A stretch of 60,373 nucleotides of DNA from Ruminococcus sp. (GTDB taxonomy: Bacteria > Bacillota > Clostridia > Oscillospirales > Ruminococcaceae), in assembly GCA_017397925.1 (NCBI GenBank), contig JAFQHO010000014.1, positions 1 through 60,373 on the forward strand. The letters run 5' to 3'. Positions 7,309 through 13,875 of the stretch are shown in pieces. Under the pieces are notes generated by a model. The model had not been told where the DNA came from and did no database searches. It saw only the letters and a list, made by a program, of their open reading frames with translations. Position numbers and translations under genes: made by a program. Each line of letters begins with the position of its first letter. Positions within the stretch are counted from its first letter, which is position 1.

Positions 7309-7428
7309 TAATTCCACTAACGTGACGCTACCCTCAGGTGCCAGTCGGGGCAACTCGATGCAGGTTCAACTCCTGTTATCCGCACCATAATAATCAAGGC
7401 TTCTCGAATAAAATCGGGAAGCCTTTTT
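7309..7428 (+). repeat. 120-bp direct repeat, copy 2
   Basis: Second copy of the element at 5949-6068, in the same orientation, with the same T-arm-like hairpin, CCA-like end and terminator. The two copies flank a 1,240-bp block that holds the toxin domain, immunity gene and dockerin fragment. Recombination between them would delete that block. Confidence 0.8.
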
Positions 7429-7457
7429 CATATTATGTGGCTATTAGATGTAGTGGA

Positions 7458-9131
7458 TTAGTTTATGATTCTTCCGGCTGTAATACCGTTCATTTCATAA
7501 ATCTGTAGTTTTTCATTATCCTCAGGGATGCAAGCTTTATCGAAAAAGATGTACAACACATCCTTTCGACCGCCACCGTTCTTTAATTCAAGCAGGGATT
7601 TTTCAGAATATTCAACCATATCCTCATAGTTTTCTCTGGCACAATAAAAACTGCTCATCTCTATATCGTTTTCACTTGCATATATGCCTAAAGTCATATA
7701 TTGGTCATAGTTTTCCTTATGATTAGGAGCAATCGGCATATAGTGTATTTCAGATACTCCAACAAGTATTTTCTGCCATTCTTCAGAATACAGAGGTGAT
7801 GTATATTCCATATTTTTATTATAAGCTTTATTTTCTTTTTTTAACATAGTTGAGAGGTCTGCAACTTGTATTAAAGTGATTGATAAAACAATTATATATG
7901 CAGCTTTTTTAAAATTCATTTTTGATAATATCATAAAAACCGCAGTATATATCATATAATCGCATATCCATATAAATCTTCCGGAAGCGCGGAATACAGA
8001 TAAGGCAGAAACAATAATTTTAGGATAAGAACGCATAATAAGCATATTATCATTGAATGCAACGTCAGGACTTACAGCAAGATCGAATGCTGCGATGAAA
8101 ATGAGAATACCGCCTATTATATATCCCTTGTGTTCTTTTACATATTTAAAAAAGCCTTTATTTCTGAATAATCTGCAAATAAAAAAAGCTGATACGAACA
8201 AAGCTATAAAACAGCCTATTATTAAACCTAATCCCAGATATCCGTATCCTTCTCCTTGTCCATCGAATATTTTCATAGGTTTCAGAAAAGCACTGTTTTT
8301 CATTGGATTTATAAAAGTGTTGAGATTTGAACTGTATAATCCAAGGCCGCCGTCTGTATAACCTCCTTTACTGTAAAATGCACCGAATGAGAACATTGTA
8401 ATAAGTGAACTTGCAACAGAAACAGAGCCGCATATCAATACATAACGGATTTTTTTATGGTTGAGTATATAAGTTATAAATGCACCAGCCATTACAATGT
8501 AGACCATAGCCATAAGGTAAATATGAATCAGCGGAGCAACCGCAGCTACAATTGCCCATAATACAGCAGGAGTAGACTTGTTTTTCCATTTATGCTCCTG
8601 ATATACCCATAGGACAAGGGCAGCAATTATAAGCCAGTGGGCGGAAAGTGAATCGTGCCCATATAAACGTTGAAGTATTGTAGGCGTTAATATAAAGCAT
8701 ATGCTTGCAGGGAGGCAGAAAAGAGGGTTTCTGCTGAATTTTTGTAATAAAACTGTAGACATAAATCCTTGCACAGCAAAGCTGAATAATCCCCATATTC
8801 CGGCATATTGAAATGTTTCAGGCAAAATCGGTGATAATATTTTGAAGAATACAGCAAATAAAGGTATGCTGTCTGTGTATATACAGGAAATTTTGTCAGG
8901 TTTAGTCAAGCCATCAATCAGACCTAAGGGGAATGTCCAAGGGGTATCCCTGTAATAGACCCAACCAAGGTAATGCTGTACAAGATCACCGCTTCTGCCT
9001 GTAATCCATTCGACGTATGTGGGATTCAATATTTTTACTCCATAAATAAGGCAGAATAATAGTATGCCGATAAATGCACTTATGATAGGTAAAATAAAAA
9101 AATTTGTTTTTTTATTAGAAATTGAATTCAT
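7458..9131 (-). CDS. Polytopic membrane protein, DUF6311-like
   Basis: 557 residues with about ten to twelve hydrophobic helices and a C-terminal soluble part (about 440-557). Near the N-terminus, GRSGDLVQHYLGWVYYRDTP followed by WTFPLGL is the hallmark of DUF6311 proteins, which have the architecture of GT-C glycosyltransferases such as YfhO; an Asp after the first helix is the putative catalytic residue in that fold. Its substrate is unknown; a cell-surface glycan is likely. It is transcribed alone from a consensus promoter at 9169-9197. The terminator of the 120-bp repeat lies just beyond its 3' end on the other strand. Confidence 0.7.
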   Translation of the reverse strand: MNSISNKKTNFFILPIISAFIGILLFCLIYGVKILNPTYVEWITGRSGDLVQHYLGWVYYRDTPWTFPLGLIDGLTKPDKISCIYTDSIPLFAVFFKILSPILPETFQYAGIWGLFSFAVQGFMSTVLLQKFSRNPLFCLPASICFILTPTILQRLYGHDSLSAHWLIIAALVLWVYQEHKWKNKSTPAVLWAIVAAVAPLIHIYLMAMVYIVMAGAFITYILNHKKIRYVLICGSVSVASSLITMFSFGAFYSKGGYTDGGLGLYSSNLNTFINPMKNSAFLKPMKIFDGQGEGYGYLGLGLIIGCFIALFVSAFFICRLFRNKGFFKYVKEHKGYIIGGILIFIAAFDLAVSPDVAFNDNMLIMRSYPKIIVSALSVFRASGRFIWICDYMIYTAVFMILSKMNFKKAAYIIVLSITLIQVADLSTMLKKENKAYNKNMEYTSPLYSEEWQKILVGVSEIHYMPIAPNHKENYDQYMTLGIYASENDIEMSSFYCARENYEDMVEYSEKSLLELKNGGGRKDVLYIFFDKACIPEDNEKLQIYEMNGITAGRIIN

Positions 9132-9168
9132 TTCTACAGCTCCTTTATTAATATAAAAACCTTAATTT

Positions 9169-9197
9169 ATTATACAGTATATTATAAATGTTGTCAA
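9169..9197 (-). promoter_or_regulatory. Promoter of the DUF6311-like gene
   Basis: On the minus strand TTGACA (9192-9197) and TATAAT (9169-9174) are 17 bases apart, 38 bases before the start codon. Confidence 0.75.
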
Positions 9198-9240
9198 TAG
9201 TTGCGATAGAGGAGAGGTATGAAAAAAGCAATAATTGAAC

Positions 9241-9269
9241 TTGCAATAAAGATAAAAATATGATATAAT
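9241..9269 (+). promoter_or_regulatory. Promoter of the AI-2E permease gene
   Basis: TTGCAA (9241-9246), 17-base spacer, TATAAT (9264-9269), 29 bases before the start codon. Confidence 0.7.
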
Positions 9270-9297
9270 AGAAATAACAAAAAACAGGGGTGAAACG

Positions 9298-10554
9298 ATG
9301 AAAATAAACTGGAATTCAAAATATACAACAATATCCGTATATACAATATTGACATTTACAGTCTGCATATTAATATATGCTGTGTTGTTCAATTTCACAG
9401 TAATAGGCGATTTTATCAGAAAAATGATAAAAATTCTCGCGCCTATAATATGGGGAATAGTAATAGCATATCTTGTAAATCCAATAATGAAATGGATAGA
9501 AAAGCGGCTTTCAAAGGTTATTGAGAAGAATAAGCCTCATTTTAAAATTACAAGAATATTGTCATTAAGCTTTGCGATGATAGTTTTTCTTGCGGTAATT
9601 TCAGCATTAGGCGCTATAATCCTGCCTCAGGTTATTGAGAGTATTACTACGATTATCAATAATATAAGTACGTATATCAATAATTTTGAAAAGTGGATTG
9701 ATTCATTTCTTGTGAAATACCCGGAGCTGCTGACGATTGTAAGCGACCAGATTGACAATATTGAAAAGGCTGCTATGGAGTTTGCCAATAATATTGCACC
9801 GAAGCTTGGCGATATTATGATGAAGATAACCGACAGTACATTGAGCTTTATTGTAGCAGTAAAGGATGTCCTTATTGGTATAATCGTCGCAGTGTATCTC
9901 CTTTACGGCAAGGAGCATTTTCAGGCGCAGATGAAAAAAATGGTCTATGGTATTTTACCGTCAAAGATTACAGAGACAATTCTCAGGGTGTGTGCTCAGA
10001 CAAACAGTTCAATAAGCGGCTTTATATCGGGAAAAATTGTAGATTCCATAATTATAGGCTGTCTTTGCTTTATATGTATGACAGTTATGAAGTTCGATTT
10101 CATTGTTCTTATATCTGTTATAGTAGGTGTAACAAATATAATACCATTTTTCGGGCCTTTCATCGGGGCAATTCCCAGCGCGCTTCTTCTTCTTGTGGCT
10201 GCTCCGAAGCAGGTTATACCATTTCTTATACTTGTATTAATAATACAGCAGCTTGACGGCAACGTTATCGGTCCGAAAATCCTTGGACAGACAACGGGTA
10301 TATCTGCATTCTGGGTACTTTTCTCAATTCTTGTGGGCGGCGGATTATTCGGCTTTGCAGGTATGATACTTGGCGTTCCTGTATTTGCGGTATTGTATTC
10401 ACTTCTCAATGAGTTTATAGCATATCGCCTTGAAGGAAGGGATATGTCCTCCGATACTAACGATTATCTCCCCGAAAGATGTCGCGTTGCATTAGTAGAG
10501 AAAAAGAACACTAAAGCTAAAAAATCGGATGTATCGCAGAATAAGAAAAAATAA
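9298..10554 (+). CDS. AI-2E family transporter
   Basis: 418 residues, about eight membrane helices. N-terminal IIWGIVIAYLVNPIMKWIEK and the C-terminal IIPFFGPFIGAIPSALLLL, QQLDGNVIGPKILG and GLFGFAGMILGVPVFAVL are typical of the AI-2E/PerM (PF01594) family. Members include autoinducer exporters and sodium/proton antiporters, so the substrate cannot be named. The tail is Lys-rich. Transcribed as a single gene between its own promoter and a strong terminator. It marks the chromosomal side of the guaA insertion site. Confidence 0.88.
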   Translation: MKINWNSKYTTISVYTILTFTVCILIYAVLFNFTVIGDFIRKMIKILAPIIWGIVIAYLVNPIMKWIEKRLSKVIEKNKPHFKITRILSLSFAMIVFLAVISALGAIILPQVIESITTIINNISTYINNFEKWIDSFLVKYPELLTIVSDQIDNIEKAAMEFANNIAPKLGDIMMKITDSTLSFIVAVKDVLIGIIVAVYLLYGKEHFQAQMKKMVYGILPSKITETILRVCAQTNSSISGFISGKIVDSIIIGCLCFICMTVMKFDFIVLISVIVGVTNIIPFFGPFIGAIPSALLLLVAAPKQVIPFLILVLIIQQLDGNVIGPKILGQTTGISAFWVLFSILVGGGLFGFAGMILGVPVFAVLYSLLNEFIAYRLEGRDMSSDTNDYLPERCRVALVEKKNTKAKKSDVSQNKKK

Positions 10555-10555
10555 C

Positions 10556-10590
10556 AAAAACCGCACAGGCTGATGCTTGTGCGGTTTTTT
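10556..10590 (+). terminator. Terminator of the AI-2E permease gene
   Basis: CCGCACA (10561-10567) pairs with TGTGCGG (10578-10584), flanked by A5 and T6 tracts, so it could work in both directions. Confidence 0.85.
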
Positions 10591-10610
10591 GCTACGTTAT
10601 ATGAACTCAA

Positions 10611-10631
10611 TCTTGTTTATTATTCCCACTC
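10611..10631. repeat. Attachment site 1 (left end of guaA accretion)
   Basis: These 21 bases are identical to 21369-21389, which cover the stop codon and last codons of guaA (GAGTGGGAATAA on the coding strand). Here they are not attached to any guaA gene. They therefore mark the distal chromosomal junction of elements inserted into the 3' end of guaA. Confidence 0.8.
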
Positions 10632-10711
10632 GCTCCCGACAAACCTGTCTTAAACAAATCTGTATAGGAGATTTAGCTTATAATATTTGTATTACTTGAA
10701 TTATCCATAGA

Positions 10712-10840
10712 TTATGGACTATCGGATTTTATGTTGCCTTTTGTTCTGGTCGGGTCAACATTTTCACACAGAAACTCACGGTTATTGTGAGGCAGGCTGT
10801 GCTTCTTGCTGATTCGACCGCTGATTGTTCTTTTTTCGAT
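10712..10840 (-). pseudogene. Relaxase N-terminal remnant (MobV/Pre type)
   Basis: On the minus strand, 42 codons read RTISGRISKKHSLPHNNREF and ENVDPTRTKGN before a stop. This matches the start of the relaxase at 17486 (GSLTHNNREF, AENIDRNR). An AAAGGAG site lies upstream, but the expected start codon is ATC. The rest of the gene is gone. It is the relic of an older mobilizable element at the same site. Lines 10632-10711 otherwise hold only the degenerate operator described separately. Confidence 0.65.
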
Positions 10841-10858
10841 AGGGATTGCTCCTTTCTA

Positions 10859-10887
10859 TTGAATTTTGTGGGTGGATGTGGTATAAT
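10859..10887 (+). promoter_or_regulatory. Promoter of flavodoxin-like gene
   Basis: TTGAAT (10859-10864), 17-base spacer, TATAAT (10882-10887). Confidence 0.65.
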
Positions 10888-10966
10888 GTGTTTAATGTTT
10901 TAGATATTATGAATTATGATGCCAACTTTAAAAAGAATAAAGTATTCTTATGAAGGAAGAAATGAT

Positions 10967-11662
10967 ATGAAAGCAGTAGTTTTTTACGGAAGTCCGAGAA
11001 AAGGCAATACATATACTGCCACCAAAATTTTTATGGACGAGATGTCTCAATGTGGCGAAGTAAGTTATTCGGAATTTTTCTTGCCGAAAGATGTTCCTGA
11101 GTTTTGTCTCGGGTGTCAGTTGTGCCTTGGCAATCCGCGTGAAAAATGTCCCCACGCTTCATATATCGACCCGATATATAAGGCGATAATGGAGGCTGAC
11201 GCACTTATTTTTACCACTCCGCATTACGGCGGAAGCAGTATGACAGGAAGTATGAAAAATCTGTTAGACCATCTTGATTTTTTCACACTGACCGTATCTC
11301 CCCGAAAAGAAATGTTCGGCAAAAAGGCTTTTATACTTACGACAGGAACAGGCAGTACCTCTGCTGTTAAACAGATAGAGAAATGCTTAAAAGGCTGGGG
11401 GATAAACAGAGTATCCTCGGCAGGAATAAAGATGTTTACAAACAAGTGGGATAAAATGCCGATAAAGAAGCAGAAAAGTCTGGAAAAAAGGCTTGTGAAA
11501 GCGGCACGAAACTTCTACTCGATGAAGAAAAAAACACCTTATGCGTCGTCTGTTTTTATGTATTATATAAACAAGTTTGTTATCAGAAAATATATGGGCG
11601 TGGGAAGTTATCCGTTTGAGTACTGGAAAGAAAACGGGTATTTTGATAAGTGTCCTTTTTAA
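10967..11662 (+). CDS. Flavodoxin-fold NAD(P)H-dependent oxidoreductase
   Basis: 231 residues from the ATG at 10967 (GGAAGAA upstream); an in-frame ATG at 10916 lacks an SD. MKAVVFYGSPRKGNTYTAT is the FMN-phosphate-binding start of the NADPH-dependent FMN reductase/iron-sulfur flavoprotein group, and ADALIFTTPHYGGSSMTGSM is the second flavin-binding segment. CLGCQLCLGN with a further Cys (KCPHA) suggests redox or iron-sulfur ligands. The C-terminus is a helical extension ending in EYWKENGYFDKCPF. It lies alone between attachment sites 1 and 2, and is probably cargo of a decayed element. Confidence 0.85.
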   Translation: MKAVVFYGSPRKGNTYTATKIFMDEMSQCGEVSYSEFFLPKDVPEFCLGCQLCLGNPREKCPHASYIDPIYKAIMEADALIFTTPHYGGSSMTGSMKNLLDHLDFFTLTVSPRKEMFGKKAFILTTGTGSTSAVKQIEKCLKGWGINRVSSAGIKMFTNKWDKMPIKKQKSLEKRLVKAARNFYSMKKKTPYASSVFMYYINKFVIRKYMGVGSYPFEYWKENGYFDKCPF

Positions 11663-11809
11663 ATTAATCTGCTATTTATAAAAATATATTATTTGACAAA
11701 TTCCGATTTATCTGTCCGAACCAACCTCGCGCCAGACGTTCCCTCTGGACTCCCTTTGCGTGACGGCTGTTTAGACACTGCTTTCTGTTATAAAAAGACC
11801 AAAGAAAAT

Positions 11810-11841
11810 CCCGAAAACCCCTTCGCTTAGAGGTTTTCGGG
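11810..11841. terminator. Strong hairpin at the end of the left element
   Basis: CCCGAAAACC (11810-11819) and GGTTTTCGGG (11832-11841) form a perfect 10-bp stem with a 12-base loop. The downstream sequence ACTATTTATTTT is T-rich but not a pure run. It could terminate the flavodoxin transcript or be a recombination-related structure. Confidence 0.5.
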
Positions 11842-11851
11842 ACTATTTATT

Positions 11852-11863
11852 TTATTCCCACTC
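11852..11863. repeat. Attachment site 2 (internal, between tandem elements)
   Basis: TTATTCCCACTC, the 12-bp core shared with sites 1 and 3. The bases on its left differ from those at 1 and 3. It divides the insertion into a 1.2-kb left relic and a 9.5-kb right element. Confidence 0.65.
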
Positions 11864-11882
11864 CTCAAAGAGTGATGAAACT

Positions 11883-11898
11883 TAAACAAATTTGTTTA
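11883..11898. promoter_or_regulatory. 16-bp palindromic operator at element left end
   Basis: TAAACAAATTTGTTTA is a perfect palindrome 20 bases inside attachment site 2. A degenerate copy TAAACAAATCTGTATA lies 20 bases inside site 1 (10651-10666). Half sites of the same motif occupy both divergent promoters beside the XRE gene (20640-20730). It is therefore probably a binding site of the element's own regulator or directionality factor. Confidence 0.55.
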
Positions 11899-12180
11899 GG
11901 AAATATACTCTGTGGTATCTCAGTTATCCATTTTGCTCTGTACGATAATCGACCGCCGATTCCCCGTTATCATATTGTTAGCGGATTGATAACGAAATCC
12001 AGCGACTTATAGGAGAATATGTGCCTGGTGGCTTGCTCCTTATTTGATATTATAGCGCAGATTTGGGCGGTTGTCAAGAGTATTTCATTAACTGTTTAAA
12101 TACAATTTATTCGTTATATTTCACAAGTTTTTTGAAATATTTTAGATGCTTGAATATACAGTAATTATAGTGTTAAGGTA

Positions 12181-12209
12181 TTGACTTTCTACTATTGTTG
12201 TGCTATAAT
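12181..12209 (+). promoter_or_regulatory. Promoter of the RiPP-like operon
   Basis: TTGACT (12181-12186), 17-base spacer, TATAAT (12204-12209): a near-consensus promoter 66 bases before the peptide gene. Confidence 0.8.
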
Positions 12210-12216
12210 AAAAATG

Positions 12217-12243
12217 GTATAGTAGAATTCAACACTACTATAC
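12217..12243. promoter_or_regulatory. Dyad operator in the RiPP operon leader
   Basis: GTATAGTAG (12217-12225) and CTACTATAC (12235-12243) form a perfect 9-bp inverted repeat with a 9-base spacer at the transcription start. A third half-site CTACTAT lies in the promoter spacer (12189-12195). Three phased half-sites around a promoter point to a repressor, though an mRNA hairpin is also possible. No dedicated regulator gene lies in the operon. Confidence 0.65.
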
Positions 12244-12274
12244 AAACATTTTTGCTACTAAGGAGTTGGTATTT

Positions 12275-12469
12275 ATGAACGCTACCGAATTTGATTATAA
12301 GGAATTATATGGAAATATCAATAAAGATGAAGACATTATTTGTATGTCAAAGTGTCGCTGTGTAGCGTGTAATAGATGTTCTTGTGGAACATGCGAAAAA
12401 TGCATAAGTCAGTGTACTGGATGCGTGAGTAATGATATTTCCATGGAGCTTGAGTGGGAGGCAGTTTGA
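12275..12469 (+). CDS. Cysteine-rich RiPP precursor peptide
   Basis: 64 residues with ATG at 12275, nine bases after AAGGAG. An acidic, Cys-free leader (residues 1-22, with FDYKELYGNINKDED) is followed by a core with ten Cys at positions 23, 27, 29, 32, 35, 37, 40, 43, 47 and 50, then an acidic tail (SMELEWEAV). There is no signal peptide. Its TGA overlaps the ATG of a radical SAM/SPASM protein, so translation is coupled. Such Cys-rich peptides beside SPASM maturases are RiPP substrates, often with thioether links; it resembles the CLI_3235-type clostridial peptides. A Cys-rich metal-binding protein is the alternative. Confidence 0.75.
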   Translation: MNATEFDYKELYGNINKDEDIICMSKCRCVACNRCSCGTCEKCISQCTGCVSNDISMELEWEAV

Positions 12470-13875
12470 TGATTAAACTCTCTCGCTTTACACATACATT
12501 TGACTTAGGTGATTCAGTTGCTCTTTATCATTCACTTCGTATGAAGCCAGTTTATTTGGAGAGAGATACTTATCAGAGCTTGCAGGAGTGGCTTGCAAGC
12601 TCTTTTTGTATTGATCTTAACAATGCTCCAAAAAATATAAAGGATGAGGTGCAGCTACTAAGAAAATGCAAGATACTTACGATATCAGATGATGAAGATG
12701 ATAAAGTTTTGGCATTTATAAGATCTCGTATAACCCGTCCTGCCATAAGTGTATGTTATATGATTCTAAGTGAACAGTGTAATTTAGCTTGTAAGTATTG
12801 CTTTCTAGGTAATAACGATACTTTAAAGAGAAAACAATTTGAATTGAAGAATATGTCAGAAGATACTGCTGACAAAGCGATTGATTTCTATCTTGCTCAA
12901 CTTAAAAAATCTGGATTAAATTTTGAACACCAGAAGCCAGTTGTGATTTTTTACGGCGGCGAACCCATGGTCAATTACCCTACTCTGCTCCATATCGCTT
13001 CAAAGCTCAACGAACTTAAGAAGACGGAGCCTATATTAAAGAATCTCGAATTAACTATGGTGACTAACGGTATTCTTTTGAATGAAGAAAGAATAGAAAG
13101 ATTAAATGAACTTCATGTTGGTATCGGTATTTCTATTGATGGCTTTTCAGAGGAAGACAATTCGATGAGAGTGGACAGATTTGGGAAACCGATTTTTAAT
13201 GAGCTTTTAGAAATTCTTTCATTGTTAAAAAAGCATAAAGCTGATTTTTCGCTTTCAGTAACTCTTAACGAGGAAACAATAAAACATAAAGATAGTGTAC
13301 TTAAACTAATAAAGGAATATAATGTTAGATCGTTTGGTTTCAATATAATGATGTCGAGCGATACGTTTATTGTTCCAAATTCATATAATGAAGCAGCAGC
13401 CAAATTTATTATTGACGAATTCATCGAATTAAGAAAGCTGGGAATATATGAAGATAGAATGATGAGAAAACTTGATGCTTTTACGAAAGCACAAGTTTAT
13501 TATTCAGATTGTGCTGCCACGGCAGGTGGACAAATTGTTATTGCACCTAATGGACAAGTAGGAATTTGTCACGGATGTCTTTATAATAAAAAATATTTCG
13601 TGACAGATGTTAATGATATTGATTTTAATTGTATTGAAAATGAATACTTTATAGAGTGGTCACAGCTTACTCCGATAAATCATGAGGAGTGCCTTGATTG
13701 CTCTGCTCTTGGAATATGTGGAGGCGGTTGTCCGATAAATGCTATGTATTTAAAAGAGGGAAATACTATTCATTCGATTGATACTCGATTTTGTACACAT
13801 TCAAAAATGACCCTTGACTTTCTGATTCGAGATTTATATCGAATTATATGTGACAGGAGAAAAAAAGATGATTGA
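12469..13875 (+). CDS. Radical SAM/SPASM peptide maturase
   Basis: 468 residues. The first 80 or so could be a peptide-recognition (PqqD-like) domain (LSRFTHTFDLGDSVALYHSL). The radical SAM motif is CNLACKYC (Cys 104, 108, 111), followed by VVIFYGGEPMVNY (the GGE motif) and ISIDGFSEEDN. The C-terminal SPASM part shows YYSDCAATAGGQIVIAPNGQ, GICHGCL and CLDCSALGICGGGCPINAMY, ligands for two auxiliary [4Fe-4S] clusters. Length and order fit the CcpM type of Cys-rich-peptide maturases. It presumably installs thioether or related cross-links on the ten-Cys peptide encoded just upstream. Start ATG overlaps the peptide stop; GGGAGG precedes it. Confidence 0.88.
   Translation: MIKLSRFTHTFDLGDSVALYHSLRMKPVYLERDTYQSLQEWLASSFCIDLNNAPKNIKDEVQLLRKCKILTISDDEDDKVLAFIRSRITRPAISVCYMILSEQCNLACKYCFLGNNDTLKRKQFELKNMSEDTADKAIDFYLAQLKKSGLNFEHQKPVVIFYGGEPMVNYPTLLHIASKLNELKKTEPILKNLELTMVTNGILLNEERIERLNELHVGIGISIDGFSEEDNSMRVDRFGKPIFNELLEILSLLKKHKADFSLSVTLNEETIKHKDSVLKLIKEYNVRSFGFNIMMSSDTFIVPNSYNEAAAKFIIDEFIELRKLGIYEDRMMRKLDAFTKAQVYYSDCAATAGGQIVIAPNGQVGICHGCLYNKKYFVTDVNDIDFNCIENEYFIEWSQLTPINHEECLDCSALGICGGGCPINAMYLKEGNTIHSIDTRFCTHSKMTLDFLIRDLYRIICDRRKKDD

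Larger units (their letters stand above)
11663..12180. other. Non-coding junction between two guaA elements
   Basis: No convincing gene. It contains a segment (11737-11770, GTTCCCTCTGGACTCCCTTT) resembling 17687-17712 beside the mobilization genes, a perfect 10-bp hairpin (CCCGAAAACC/GGTTTTCGGG, 11810-11841), attachment site 2, and the palindrome at 11883. The stretch after site 2 resembles that after site 1 (for example GTTATCC after the palindrome), as expected for homologous element ends. Confidence 0.5.

Noticed and set aside
9162-9398. 78-residue minus-strand ORF before the AI-2E gene
   Set aside because: It overlaps two divergent promoters and is low-complexity Phe/Ile/Tyr sequence, as expected from AT-rich intergenic DNA.
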